DNA of 30,612 nt, from positions 1-30,612 of IMG/VR virus record IMGVR_UViG_3300036985_002287; one strand, written 5' to 3'. Each line of letters opens with the position of its first letter. Position 1 is the first letter of the stretch. Both the position numbers and the translations under genes were made by a program. This stretch comes from a virus. This document shows, piece by piece, positions 19,894 to 26,301 of this stretch. A model generated the notes under the pieces. That model was not told where the DNA came from. It was given only the letters and a program-made list of their open reading frames with translations, and searched no databases.

Positions 19894-20134
19894 CTGCTTC
19901 AGGATCCGCAGGGATCTCCATCTCCACCAGTTTGTGGAAGCATTCTTGCCCTTCGAGCGTAACATCTTCGAACTCGATGGCATATTCTTCATACGATTCT
20001 TCGTCGTGGCACTGAAAATATCCACTCTCCATATCACAGAAGTCCATACGCAACCACTTGCCGGATGGATCCACATAGAAGCAGGCACGTTCCGCCATAT
20101 CGGCGATTTGGTCATCGTGTGTAATTTTGCTCAT
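19871..20134 (-). CDS. Acidic hypothetical phage protein (87 aa)
   Basis: It starts MSKITHDDQIADMAERACFY and contains DPSGKWLRMDFCDMESGYFQ and many Asp/Glu. The ATG overlaps the preceding stop (ATGA). No known domain. Confidence 0.8.
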   Translation of the reverse strand: MSKITHDDQIADMAERACFYVDPSGKWLRMDFCDMESGYFQCHDEESYEEYAIEFEDVTLEGQECFHKLVEMEIPADPEADGLVSEV

Positions 20135-20460
20135 GCCATCACTTTTACGTTGACGCCTGCTTTTGCAAGCGTATCGAATACACAATCCACTGCTTCACCA
20201 CGAGTGCCACCGATGTGCCAGCAAGTGACCTGCTCCTTCGGAGTGCCTTCACCTTCGCCATTGTAGGAATCGCCTTCCTTCCAGTCGTAAATGGTTGCAT
20301 AGGTGCCGTCTTCGAATGTCAGATTCCATTCAGCTTGGACTTTGTACCCGTCGCCGTCGGAATGCTCGGCACCGAATACCTTAACCAACTCGTCGTAAGT
20401 GGTCTTGATTTCGCCCTGAAGCCAGCTTGATTGCCATTCAGATGCAGGAGTAAACTTCAT
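20131..20460 (-). CDS. Conserved-type phage protein (109 aa)
   Basis: It contains GYKVQAEWNLTFEDGTYATI and WHIGGTRGEAVDCVFDTLAK. The K(V)xAEWNL.FEDGT.ATIY.WK...W.IGG pattern recurs in phages; function unknown. The ATG at 20460 follows the promoter. It is the first of three genes. Confidence 0.84.
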   Translation of the reverse strand: MKFTPASEWQSSWLQGEIKTTYDELVKVFGAEHSDGDGYKVQAEWNLTFEDGTYATIYDWKEGDSYNGEGEGTPKEQVTCWHIGGTRGEAVDCVFDTLAKAGVNVKVMA

Positions 20461-20491
20461 ATCGTGTCCTTTAATGTGTTGCGAAGTGTTT

Positions 20492-20520
20492 ATTATACGG
20501 CCAAACAGAAGCCTTGTCAA
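20492..20520 (-). promoter_or_regulatory. sigma70-type promoter
   Basis: -35 TTGACA (20515-20520), 17-bp spacer, -10 TATAAT (20492-20497). Leader AAACACTTCGCAACACATTA. Confidence 0.85.
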
Positions 20521-20522
20521 CA

Positions 20523-20837
20523 TTAATCTCCAGAATCAATCTGGTATGTATCGCCGCAGTGGGCACAGACATATTCGTGCAAACAGTTGCCAACAGTCTT
20601 GCCGCTATAGGAGTGGGTACAGCTCTCGCCGTTGCGATTAATACCAACATACCCGCGGGCCTGACCAAACATATATTGGCCACCACAGTTGTTACAGCTA
20701 AGAGTATCGTCGGATGCACGATAACCAGCCATAACATTAGCATATCGCCGCATATCTTCGGGTAATGGACGCCGCCCCGTACCCTTACAAACGGGACATA
20801 TACATTTACCTTCGGGTATAATTAGTTTTGTTTCCAT
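20523..20837 (-). CDS. Multi-Cys zinc-ribbon protein (104 aa)
   Basis: Three Cys pairs: CICPVCKGTGRRP (DnaJ-like CxxCxGxG), SCNNCGGQYMFG, and CLHEYVCAHCGDTYQIDSGD. This suggests two zinc sites. Similar proteins occur in many phages. GGAG lies 5 nt before the ATG at 20837, one base after the preceding stop. Confidence 0.85.
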   Translation of the reverse strand: METKLIIPEGKCICPVCKGTGRRPLPEDMRRYANVMAGYRASDDTLSCNNCGGQYMFGQARGYVGINRNGESCTHSYSGKTVGNCLHEYVCAHCGDTYQIDSGD

Positions 20838-20838
20838 T

Positions 20839-21276
20839 TCAACTCCTTGCGGCTTTAAGAATACGAGCAACTGACTTGTCCGCAATGTCGGACCAATCCT
20901 TAGGCATAACAATACGCTCAGGCAGTTTAACACCGGGCGCGAAGTTCCAAACATTGGAGAAGTGATCCTCCACTAGATCTGATACTTCAAACATCATCGA
21001 ATACAATGCGTCGGCAATATTTTCTTTGCCGTCCTTGAAAGCCCAGTAAGACTTGATTGAGCGATAGTCGCACCTTGCTGGCATCCTGTCCATCGCACGT
21101 GACAACTCACCATCTGTATCGAACGGATGGAAAGTGTCTGTCTCAAACAGCTGAGTATTGAAGTATTCCATGAAGTCTTCGCTGATGTTCTTGTCGTCAC
21201 GCTGCGAATACAGCTTGACTTGCGAAGACATAATCTTGCGAAACTCTGTAACGACAGCGGGCCAATTATATTTCAT
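20839..21276 (-). CDS. Hypothetical phage protein (145 aa)
   Basis: It starts MKYNWPAVVTEFRKIMSSQV and contains MDRMPARCDYRSIKSYWAFK. No domain is recognised. No ribosome binding site precedes the ATG directly; an AAGGAG lies about 95 nt upstream, beyond a structured element whose closing stem could bring it close. Confidence 0.8.
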   Translation of the reverse strand: MKYNWPAVVTEFRKIMSSQVKLYSQRDDKNISEDFMEYFNTQLFETDTFHPFDTDGELSRAMDRMPARCDYRSIKSYWAFKDGKENIADALYSMMFEVSDLVEDHFSNVWNFAPGVKLPERIVMPKDWSDIADKSVARILKAARS

Positions 21277-21285
21277 GATATATTA

Positions 21286-21373
21286 AGTAGATAAGATAAG
21301 ACTACCTGCCATGGAGCACACCGGTACGTCAGTGTGCTTAGGACTCGAACCTTTTAGCCTTAACTTATCTACT
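21286..21373 (-). promoter_or_regulatory. Structured 5' leader element between ribosome binding site and start codon
   Basis: AGTAGATAAG (21364-21373) and CTTATCTACT (21286-21295) form a 10-bp stem enclosing 68 nt, including an AGCACAC/GTGTGCT hairpin. The 5' arm overlaps the AAGGAG of the cassette leader. The 3' arm is 9 nt from the ATG of 20839-21276. Confidence 0.6.
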
Positions 21374-21391
21374 CCTTGTTGCGATGTGACT

Positions 21392-21420
21392 ATTATAACA
21401 AGGTTCTTAGGCCTTGTAAA
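21392..21420 (-). promoter_or_regulatory. sigma70-type promoter with dyad spacer
   Basis: -35 TTTACA (21415-21420), 17-bp spacer, -10 TATAAT (21392-21397). Dyad ACAAGG-(8 nt)-CCTTGT. Leader AGTCACATCGCAACAAGGA. Confidence 0.8.
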
Positions 21421-21423
21421 CAA

Positions 21424-21666
21424 TTAAACGAAAAGAAAGTTTTTAGATAGAAACTTGAGCACTTTGTTGTAGCCGTGCTCCTTAATCAGTTCCCCGATCA
21501 ACTTGTCAGCTTCAGGAGCTTCGGCGCACGTGGTCAACCGGTCTGCATCGATGCACATTTCAATGGCACATTCGTTGTCGTCGACCATGCAATCTGAACC
21601 AATATAGTTCCACACAAGCCACATCGGGTGCCTTAACTGATCTACTACTGCTTTGTCTAACTGCAT
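21424..21666 (-). CDS. Hypothetical phage protein (80 aa)
   Basis: It starts MQLDKAVVDQLRHPMWLVWN and contains DDNECAIEMCIDADRLTTCA. No domain is recognised. It is a single-gene unit with AAGGAG before the ATG at 21666. Confidence 0.8.
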   Translation of the reverse strand: MQLDKAVVDQLRHPMWLVWNYIGSDCMVDDNECAIEMCIDADRLTTCAEAPEADKLIGELIKEHGYNKVLKFLSKNFLFV

Positions 21667-21691
21667 ATCTACTCCTTGTTGCGATGTGTTT

Positions 21692-21720
21692 ATTATAACA
21701 GGATGCTACCATTTTGTCAA
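21692..21720 (-). promoter_or_regulatory. sigma70-type promoter with partial dyad
   Basis: -35 TTGACA (21715-21720), 17-bp spacer, -10 TATAAT (21692-21697). ACAAAATG-GTAG-CATCCTGT pairs at six of eight positions and resembles a decayed copy of the GGATG-type cassette. The leader is conserved. Confidence 0.86.
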
Positions 21721-21801
21721 TAACTGAATCGCAATACTTACGATAACAGCAACGGCAAATGGTATGGAGGCAAATAGCACCGCTGCCACAGCCAGTGTCA
21801 T
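21706..21801 (-). CDS. Tiny membrane protein (31 aa)
   Basis: It starts MTLAVAAVLFASIPFAVAVI and ends in TKW: almost one transmembrane helix. The ATG overlaps the stop of 21798-21911 (ATGA). The gene runs through the -35 and spacer of the next promoter. Overlap and composition support it. Confidence 0.65.
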   Translation of the reverse strand: MTLAVAAVLFASIPFAVAVIVSIAIQLLTKW

Positions 21802-21911
21802 TTCAAGTCTTTCACTGAATTCACTGCGTGAATAGCTAAGATAATTACCAACGGGCTAACAAACAGGGCGAGCGTAAACGCCGCCAACACCGTGCCAATA
21901 ATGTATTCCAT
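21798..21911 (-). CDS. Tiny membrane protein (37 aa)
   Basis: It starts MEYIIGTVLAAFTLALFVSP and ends NSVKDLK: one transmembrane helix and a short polar tail. It follows a promoter (21938-21966) with the conserved leader and AAGGAG. It forms a pair with 21706-21801. Confidence 0.72.
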   Translation of the reverse strand: MEYIIGTVLAAFTLALFVSPLVIILAIHAVNSVKDLK

Positions 21912-21937
21912 AACCTACTCCTTGTTGCGATGTGACT

Positions 21938-21966
21938 ATTATAGCAACAAGGAGCGAGTCTGTCAA
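21938..21966 (-). promoter_or_regulatory. sigma70-type promoter
   Basis: -35 TTGACA (21961-21966), 17-bp spacer, -10 TATAAT (21938-21943). The stop of 21967-22302 abuts the -35. Leader AGTCACATCGCAACAAGGA. Confidence 0.86.
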
Positions 21967-22302
21967 CTACTTTGTTTCATATTCCTTGATAAGCATTTTC
22001 AGCCACTTGTGGCGATGCGCTTGCATCCGGTCAAATGTAATATCTGCCGGAGGTACACCTTTCTTATTGATAAGCCAACCCTCCATTGTTTCACAGCCTT
22101 CCAGGCGCGCATGGATTGCAGACTTGGCCCGTTTTGCTGCATCTGTGTATCTGTAAGGATTCGTACTCAAGTTGGCATCCTCGATAGCATGGCAGATGAA
22201 CTCATTCATAAACCAGCGACTGGTATAATCTTTGCCACTACCTTTTGCCAGCCGTTCAACAGCCTTACGCATCGCCTTGGCAATTCTTGCACGAGAAGTC
22301 AT
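21967..22302 (-). CDS. Conserved-type phage protein, paralog of 12094-12405 (111 aa)
   Basis: It starts MTSRARIAKAMRKAVERLAK. It shares ICHAIED, AAKRAKSAIHARL, MEGWL and MQAHRHKWLKMLIKEY with 12094-12405. Helical; function unknown. The ATG at 22302 follows the promoter; the longer frame reads through the promoter. Confidence 0.83.
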   Translation of the reverse strand: MTSRARIAKAMRKAVERLAKGSGKDYTSRWFMNEFICHAIEDANLSTNPYRYTDAAKRAKSAIHARLEGCETMEGWLINKKGVPPADITFDRMQAHRHKWLKMLIKEYETK

Positions 22303-22327
22303 ATCGTTCCTTTGTTGTGATGTGTCT

Positions 22328-22356
22328 ATTGTAGCAGCATGGGATCTACCTGTCAA
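22328..22356 (-). promoter_or_regulatory. sigma70-type promoter
   Basis: -35 TTGACA (22351-22356), 17-bp spacer, -10 TACAAT (22328-22333). Leader AGACACATCACAACAAAGGA. Confidence 0.83.
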
Positions 22357-22515
22357 AGGTTATATGCAGTAAATGAAGGGCTGACCGCTTGTATATAGTA
22401 TGGTTGGTAGATCTATAGTAACCTCGCTGGTTGACCAAGGCATGACTACGAGATATCTGACCGGACCTACTGACCGTTGCCCAAAAACCACACCATCAAT
22501 TGAAACCCGACAGAC

Positions 22516-22590
22516 GAAACTCTTTGATTGAAACTCTATGATTGAAACTCTATGATTGAAACTCTTTGATTGAAACTCTTTGATTGAAAC
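22516..22590. repeat. 14-bp tandem repeat, 5.4 copies
   Basis: Units GAAACTCTTTGATT or GAAACTCTATGATT begin at 22516, 22530, 22544, 22558 and 22572, with a partial unit at 22586. There are no spacers, so it is not a CRISPR array. GAAACTCT also recurs around 4916-5027. Confidence 0.92.
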
Positions 22591-22602
22591 TTATGTCGAA
22601 AA

Positions 22603-22630
22603 TCATTTAACAACGTATATCGTTAAATGA
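22603..22630. repeat. Inverted repeat TCATTTAAC/GTTAAATGA
   Basis: Perfect 9-bp arms around 10 nt, with a nested AACG-TATAT-CGTT. It lies right after the tandem array and before the stop of 22649-23272. It could be a terminator without a U-tract or a protein site. Confidence 0.75.
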
Positions 22631-22648
22631 ATTTATATATCGAAGTTC

Positions 22649-23272
22649 TTATCTTTCAAAAGTGACAGTAAAATCTGGACAGTCTCTATACATTTGAGGT
22701 ATAAGATTGCCTTCTGCTGCAATCATTAATCCCAAATTATGTAATTCTTTATCATAGTTAGCTGTTTTTAAGGCATCTAACACAACCTCCACACAGCTGA
22801 CTCTAGTAGAATCGGACAGGTCGAAAAGGTCGTCGTATGGTTTTCCAACTTGCTTTACTAGAGAATCGATAATTGCCGTCCATTCACTGTTCTCTATATT
22901 AGCAGGTGTCAATAAGCACACATTATCACAAGAGAAAACTTCGTCAAAAGTTGTATAAACGACACCCTTTACATCGGCTTCCACAAACTTAAATCCACTA
23001 CGGTTTAGTGGATCTTCTATGTTATCACAATTCATTAGAGCGTGACTATATTTTGCCCACTTACCTGTCTTAATCCACGATAAGAAACTAACAAGGACGC
23101 TACTCAGATGAGATTTATTGCCTGTAAGAATGATATAATATCCTTTCGAGAGTACAGCAGCCAAATGGTCTTTATCATGTTCGTCTACTGCATGTTTGTT
23201 GCTCCAACGAATTTTAGGTGGCAGTTGGGCAAGCCAGTGATATGTGCGATAGAGTATTGTATTGTATTTCAT
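22649..23272 (-). CDS. Permuted papain-like (YiiX/NlpC-P60-type) hydrolase (207 aa)
   Basis: H77 in YSHALM, an acidic residue in FKFVEAD (E98), GVVYTTFDEVF, then GKPYDDLFD (143-151) and C160 in TRVSCVEVVLDAL. The His-first, Cys-late order is that of circularly permuted NlpC/P60 proteins such as YiiX, which may be amidases or acyl-hydrolases. The start at 23272 lies on the 3' flank of a hairpin that holds its AGGAG. AT-rich compared with the surrounding operons. Confidence 0.83.
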   Translation of the reverse strand: MKYNTILYRTYHWLAQLPPKIRWSNKHAVDEHDKDHLAAVLSKGYYIILTGNKSHLSSVLVSFLSWIKTGKWAKYSHALMNCDNIEDPLNRSGFKFVEADVKGVVYTTFDEVFSCDNVCLLTPANIENSEWTAIIDSLVKQVGKPYDDLFDLSDSTRVSCVEVVLDALKTANYDKELHNLGLMIAAEGNLIPQMYRDCPDFTVTFER

Positions 23273-23293
23273 AATGGTAGTCTCCTACCATTA
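23272..23293 (-). promoter_or_regulatory. Hairpin sequestering a ribosome binding site
   Basis: Minus strand TAATGGTAG-GAGA-CTACCATTA, a perfect 9-bp stem with a GNRA-type loop. AGGAG spans the stem/loop border, and the last stem base is next to the ATG of 22649-23272. Confidence 0.75.
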
Positions 23294-23400
23294 TTTATCG
23301 CAGTTGGATATGTATATGTATTCCTATATAGGATTATCGTGCAAGATTCCTATTTAAGATTTGGAATATGAATCTTAGATAGAAATCTGACCTTGAAAAG
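23294..23400. other. AT-rich intergenic region
   Basis: No gene is seen. It contains the 12-bp palindrome TCCTATATAGGA (23326-23337 region). A weak promoter (TTGCAC, 18 bp, TACATA on the minus strand) is possible. Confidence 0.4.
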
Positions 23401-23712
23401 TCACTGCGAATCGTATGCAGCAATTATCTTCTTCAAGCTATTAGTGTATCTTTTTTTATGGAGTCCAATTAAGATATCTATTGTATCCCATCTTGCTGTA
23501 TAGGATGTTTCTTTTATCTTTGTAAGCATTATGTTATAAATTATAACTGAAAAATCATTTCTTTTATCTTTAAGATTTAATTCGAATGGATAATTAACAT
23601 CTTCTATACATTCGGCGATCCATGTTTCTAATATTTCTCGTGGAATATTTTTCAGATCGTTGTTATTAGCTATGTCGGGATTAGAGAACCGCAACGTATC
23701 AAAGATTGTCAT
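23401..23712 (-). CDS. FDVIR-family paralog 8, orphan copy (103 aa)
   Basis: It starts MTIFDTLRFSNPDIANNNDL, then KNIPREILETWIAECIED, and ends SLKKIIAAYDSQ. The N-terminus, central IP and C-terminal AYD match the array at 6051-7694. The ATG overlaps the stop of the toxin-like gene by one base (TGATG), so it is the third gene of that operon. Confidence 0.85.
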   Translation of the reverse strand: MTIFDTLRFSNPDIANNNDLKNIPREILETWIAECIEDVNYPFELNLKDKRNDFSVIIYNIMLTKIKETSYTARWDTIDILIGLHKKRYTNSLKKIIAAYDSQ

Positions 23713-24092
23713 CAATCAAATTTCTGTTTATTAAACCTAGATGCTACTTGCTGTTGTGTTCTGATTTTAGAAGCATTACCTGTTCCTAATTCTGCATGTG
23801 AGAAAATTCCATATAAATCTATTAGGGTAGGTCTGCTATGTATTCTGTAACAGATGGCAAGATCTTGTGTAAGATGTGCATGGGACATATTTAGTCCTAA
23901 TTTTCCGATAGGGCCAGCAGAAACAAATAGAGAATCTTTAATTAGTCTTGCGGCAGGATTAGCTACCTTGGCTGTCATAAAATCATTCAACTTTTGTACA
24001 GCCTCTGGATGAGCAGCGATTGTTTCGAGATGCAATTTACACATCCTGATTGAAGCACTCGCAGGCGCAATGTTGGATTTATTTGTTGCCAT
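23712..24092 (-). CDS. RelE/YafQ-like toxin (126 aa)
   Basis: Residues 70-85 (SHAHLTQDLAICYRIH) and 90-103 (LIDLYGIFSHAELG) follow the YafQ/RelE pattern of a basic His-rich strand, YRI strand and a C-terminal (G/F)(T/S)H(A/S)(E/D)L. Such proteins cut mRNA on the ribosome. The N-terminal 60 residues are an extra helical part. TAAGATG links it to the small upstream gene, as expected of an antitoxin-toxin pair. Activity is not proven by the sequence. Confidence 0.75.
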   Translation of the reverse strand: MATNKSNIAPASASIRMCKLHLETIAAHPEAVQKLNDFMTAKVANPAARLIKDSLFVSAGPIGKLGLNMSHAHLTQDLAICYRIHSRPTLIDLYGIFSHAELGTGNASKIRTQQQVASRFNKQKFD

Positions 24093-24093
24093 C

Positions 24094-24261
24094 TTATGCT
24101 ATTCCGGCCGCTTTATTTGTCATTGCAATAGCTTCTTCTAATGACATAGGTTTGGACCAAGCCGATTCGCCTTGCTGTGCAACAGCAATAATACGAGCCT
24201 CATCCTCTTGGCTGATAGGAGATTGTGGGAGTTCCGGTGCTACGAATTCATCTAGGCGCAT
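24094..24261 (-). CDS. Putative antitoxin (55 aa)
   Basis: It starts MRLDEFVAPELPQSPISQED and ends SLEEAIAMTNKAAGIA. Small and acidic, directly upstream of the toxin-like gene and coupled to it, with a palindrome in its promoter. These are features of an antitoxin. No DNA-binding fold is obvious in the sequence. Confidence 0.68.
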   Translation of the reverse strand: MRLDEFVAPELPQSPISQEDEARIIAVAQQGESAWSKPMSLEEAIAMTNKAAGIA

Positions 24262-24287
24262 AATAAGATTCCATTTAATAAGTATAT

Positions 24288-24316
24288 AATATAACACACT
24301 TATTGAATTAATTCAA
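24288..24316 (-). promoter_or_regulatory. Promoter with palindromic operator upstream of the toxin-antitoxin-like operon
   Basis: -35 TTGAAT (24311-24316), 17-bp spacer, -10 TATATT (24288-24293). The -35 is half of a perfect 14-bp palindrome, TTGAATTAATTCAA (24303-24316), a good candidate for autoregulation. Confidence 0.72.
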
Positions 24317-24322
24317 ATGGTG

Positions 24323-24499
24323 TTATGCATATTTATCAGTTAATGCTTCCTTGCGTTCTCCTTCGATATCACTGATTGCTTCCTTCAGCGTCTTGCCACA
24401 GGTACCTACATATTGTTCGCCATCTTTCCACCATGCATACAATCGTACACCTTCGACGATGCCGTTAAAGTATTCATGGATGCGTCCTGCATCTTTCAT
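24323..24499 (-). CDS. Small hypothetical phage protein (58 aa)
   Basis: It starts MKDAGRIHEYFNGIVEGVRL, contains YAWWKDGEQYVGTCGKTLKE, and ends acidic/helical. The ATG overlaps the stop of 24496-24741 (ATGA). It is the last gene of the operon read from 26851. No terminator is seen before the next promoter. Confidence 0.8.
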   Translation of the reverse strand: MKDAGRIHEYFNGIVEGVRLYAWWKDGEQYVGTCGKTLKEAISDIEGERKEALTDKYA

Positions 24500-24741
24500 T
24501 CTACCACTCCAAAATGTTCTAAAATCTGGTCTCGGGCAGCACCTAGCACTGCACTATCACCACCCTCAACATCTTCCAGGTCAGTATTGCGGGCAACGAT
24601 GGCACACTCGCGCACTATCAACTCGGCGAATTTTTCGGGGTTCAGTTCGTATCCTTCAAATTCAGGAGATCCGTTGTAAGGGTTGTTGCCCCACACTTCA
24701 TCAGAAGCATCGCTGATCAGTTCTTTAATTCGTTCGTTCAT
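24496..24741 (-). CDS. MNERIKEL-family protein (81 aa)
   Basis: It starts MNERIKELISDASDEVWGNN, then EKFAELIVRECAIVARN and ends ILEHFGVVE. This family (N-terminal MNERIKEL, central EKFAELIVREC, C-terminal I..HFGVE) is very common in phages; function unknown. Adjacent ATGs at 24744 and 24741; the second aligns with the siblings. Confidence 0.87.
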   Translation of the reverse strand: MNERIKELISDASDEVWGNNPYNGSPEFEGYELNPEKFAELIVRECAIVARNTDLEDVEGGDSAVLGAARDQILEHFGVVE

Positions 24742-24938
24742 CATTTTGTCTTAGGTTGGTAAGAGTTGATTATTGTTACAAAGAATTTATTGTAAGCAGT
24801 TTCGAATCCACGCTTGTAGTCGTCCGCTTCGACTTCTTCTCCTGGCTGGTCATATATCTGCTGCCACATCAATCCCTCCCGGCCATCCGCATACCCTTGC
24901 TCATAAGGGGTTTTCATTCCTGCATTGCCGGTTGCCAT
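24741..24938 (-). CDS. Small protein with ribosome-modulation-factor-like motif (65 aa)
   Basis: TPYEQGYADGREG (about 10-22) resembles the YxxGYxAGxxG motif of RMF-like proteins, and a second aromatic stretch (DDYKRGFETAYNKFF) follows. The ATG overlaps the preceding stop by one base (TAATG). A role on ribosomes is only a possibility. Confidence 0.75.
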   Translation of the reverse strand: MATGNAGMKTPYEQGYADGREGLMWQQIYDQPGEEVEADDYKRGFETAYNKFFVTIINSYQPKTK

Positions 24939-25201
24939 TATGCGGTTACCTCATTCAGTCGTTCCCGCGCAGCACCCGCAAAGGAAGAGATGTTGCCACA
25001 CTTGTCTTCCCAGCGCAGGAGATTGCGGCAAGTGTATGCAATATCTTTACGATCCCAACACACAGCTTCCTGATTCAACTCTCCATTTAGGAATACTCGG
25101 CAGTGAAACTCGCCGTTTATATTTCGAACTGTGACTTCATGCTCACACTCACCTTGGAGGACTTTCTGCATTTCCATGAGTTCTTTATACCTGTGTTTCA
25201 T
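24938..25201 (-). CDS. Hypothetical phage protein (87 aa)
   Basis: It starts MKHRYKELMEMQKVLQGECE and contains FHCRVFLNGELNQEAVCWDR and LLRWEDKCGNISS. Four Cys, not in a clear zinc pattern. ATGA overlap with the gene before. Confidence 0.78.
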   Translation of the reverse strand: MKHRYKELMEMQKVLQGECEHEVTVRNINGEFHCRVFLNGELNQEAVCWDRKDIAYTCRNLLRWEDKCGNISSFAGAARERLNEVTA

Positions 25202-25476
25202 TCTTCAACTCCGAAAACATGTTCTCTGATTTCCTGAGCAACACACTGACACGTGGAGTGATAAACCATACGGTTAGCGTCCGGCATATCTTTCGGATCA
25301 ATGTCTGGATGAATACGCTTGTTTTCCATAGAAAACATTGACGCGGTTCTAGCACACTCACGCACGATTAACTCGGCGAATTTCTCAACACCACTGCGGT
25401 CACCGGCAAGGATATCGTTGTGTGTGGAGAATCGGAGGCCTGCTTCCCAGGCAAGTTCTCTCATACGTTCATTCAT
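25198..25476 (-). CDS. MNERIKEL-family protein (92 aa)
   Basis: It starts MNERMRELAWEAGLRFSTHN, then VEKFAELIVRECARTASMF, and ends IREHVFGVEE. It is a family member with a variable central segment. TAATG overlap with 25476-25700. Confidence 0.87.
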   Translation of the reverse strand: MNERMRELAWEAGLRFSTHNDILAGDRSGVEKFAELIVRECARTASMFSMENKRIHPDIDPKDMPDANRMVYHSTCQCVAQEIREHVFGVEE

Positions 25477-25700
25477 TATTCAACTCCAAAATGTTTCTTT
25501 AACATCATTGCCGCGGTCTCCATAGACTGGGCTTGTATTTCACGCCCTTGGAGGGCATCAAGGCGAAACATTTCCGTATGAAATATTTTAACGCCTTCTT
25601 TAATAATCAACTCGGCGAACTTTTCTTCACGGCTAGTATCACAAGTACCATCAACAACATAGTTGCATTTGGTCATAAGTTCTTTAATTCGTTCGTTCAT
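25476..25700 (-). CDS. MNERIKEL-family protein (74 aa)
   Basis: It starts MNERIKELMTKCNYVVDGTC, then EEKFAELIIKEGVKIF, and ends MLKKHFGVE. The ATG at 25700, not the longer frame, matches the family and overlaps the preceding stop (ATGA). Confidence 0.86.
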   Translation of the reverse strand: MNERIKELMTKCNYVVDGTCDTSREEKFAELIIKEGVKIFHTEMFRLDALQGREIQAQSMETAAMMLKKHFGVE

Positions 25701-25849
25701 TCTTCCACCTCGCAGTAAACAATTCGCTTCCACTTTCTATCGTCACCATCCCATTCATCGCGCGTTTCCTTGAAAACCCAGTGACCGTCCCCCTCGGGGT
25801 CTCCATCTTCGGACCAGTCAATTTCCCAATATAGCCATGCAAGTTTCAT
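25697..25849 (-). CDS. Small acidic aromatic phage protein (50 aa)
   Basis: It starts MKLAWLYWEIDWSEDGDPEG, then HWVFKETRDEWDGDDRKWKR, and ends IVYCEVEE. Overlaps on both sides (TGATG upstream, ATGA downstream) fix its place in the operon. Function unknown. Confidence 0.82.
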   Translation of the reverse strand: MKLAWLYWEIDWSEDGDPEGDGHWVFKETRDEWDGDDRKWKRIVYCEVEE

Positions 25850-26301
25850 CATACCTTAAACTGTTTAGTTACATCTTCCATTCTGATTTCGTGCGGAATA
25901 TGTTCGACCTTGGCGCGTTCGTACACGCGGTACGCATAGTCCGGACTGCACTCCAAGAACGCACAGACAACATCCGAGAACCCTTCGTCGGCGTATTCCT
26001 CTTCGGGAATGATTGGCGTGTCAAGCACCTCAATTTCTTCGAGGGTCAGCACAGCACGATGCTTTTCCATAACTGCGCGGATGGCCTCTGCCACTTCTTC
26101 GCGTTCAATTTCGCTTGGGTCATACATATTTCCGAAGCAGCCTTTGCGTTTCTTGCTTTTGAACAGTTTACACAGTTCCAGAATATATTCCACTCGCTCC
26201 TCTTCGAGCCCTTCGTGGACAGTCGTTTGATAATTGTCGGCATCGTTTTCCCACGATGTGACGGAGAGGCGATAACCTGCGGGGATGATTGTTTGTGTCA
26301 T
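25849..26301 (-). CDS. Conserved-type phage protein (150 aa)
   Basis: It contains GYRLSVTSWENDADNYQTTV, then LEEERVEYILELCKLF and a highly acidic middle. The RLSVTSWENDxDNYxT...G(L)....Y(I/L)..L.K.F pattern is familiar from many phages; function unknown. ATGA overlap with 26298-26594. Confidence 0.86.
   Translation of the reverse strand: MTQTIIPAGYRLSVTSWENDADNYQTTVHEGLEEERVEYILELCKLFKSKKRKGCFGNMYDPSEIEREEVAEAIRAVMEKHRAVLTLEEIEVLDTPIIPEEEYADEGFSDVVCAFLECSPDYAYRVYERAKVEHIPHEIRMEDVTKQFKV

Larger units (their letters stand above)
22357..22648. other. Non-coding region with several repeats
   Basis: No gene is seen. It contains three CTGACCG repeats (22381, 22457, 22470), the 14-bp tandem array (22516-22590) and a 9-bp inverted repeat (22603-22630). 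It lies between two minus-strand genes and may hold a protein-binding site or secondary origin. Confidence 0.6.

Noticed and set aside
21325-21345. tRNA T-arm-like GGTTCGAGTCC on the minus strand
   Set aside because: The stem pairs at only three positions, it is near the 5' end of the element, and no acceptor, D or anticodon arm can be fitted.
22516-22590. CRISPR-like array
   Set aside because: The 14-bp units are directly adjacent with no spacers, and no cas gene is nearby.
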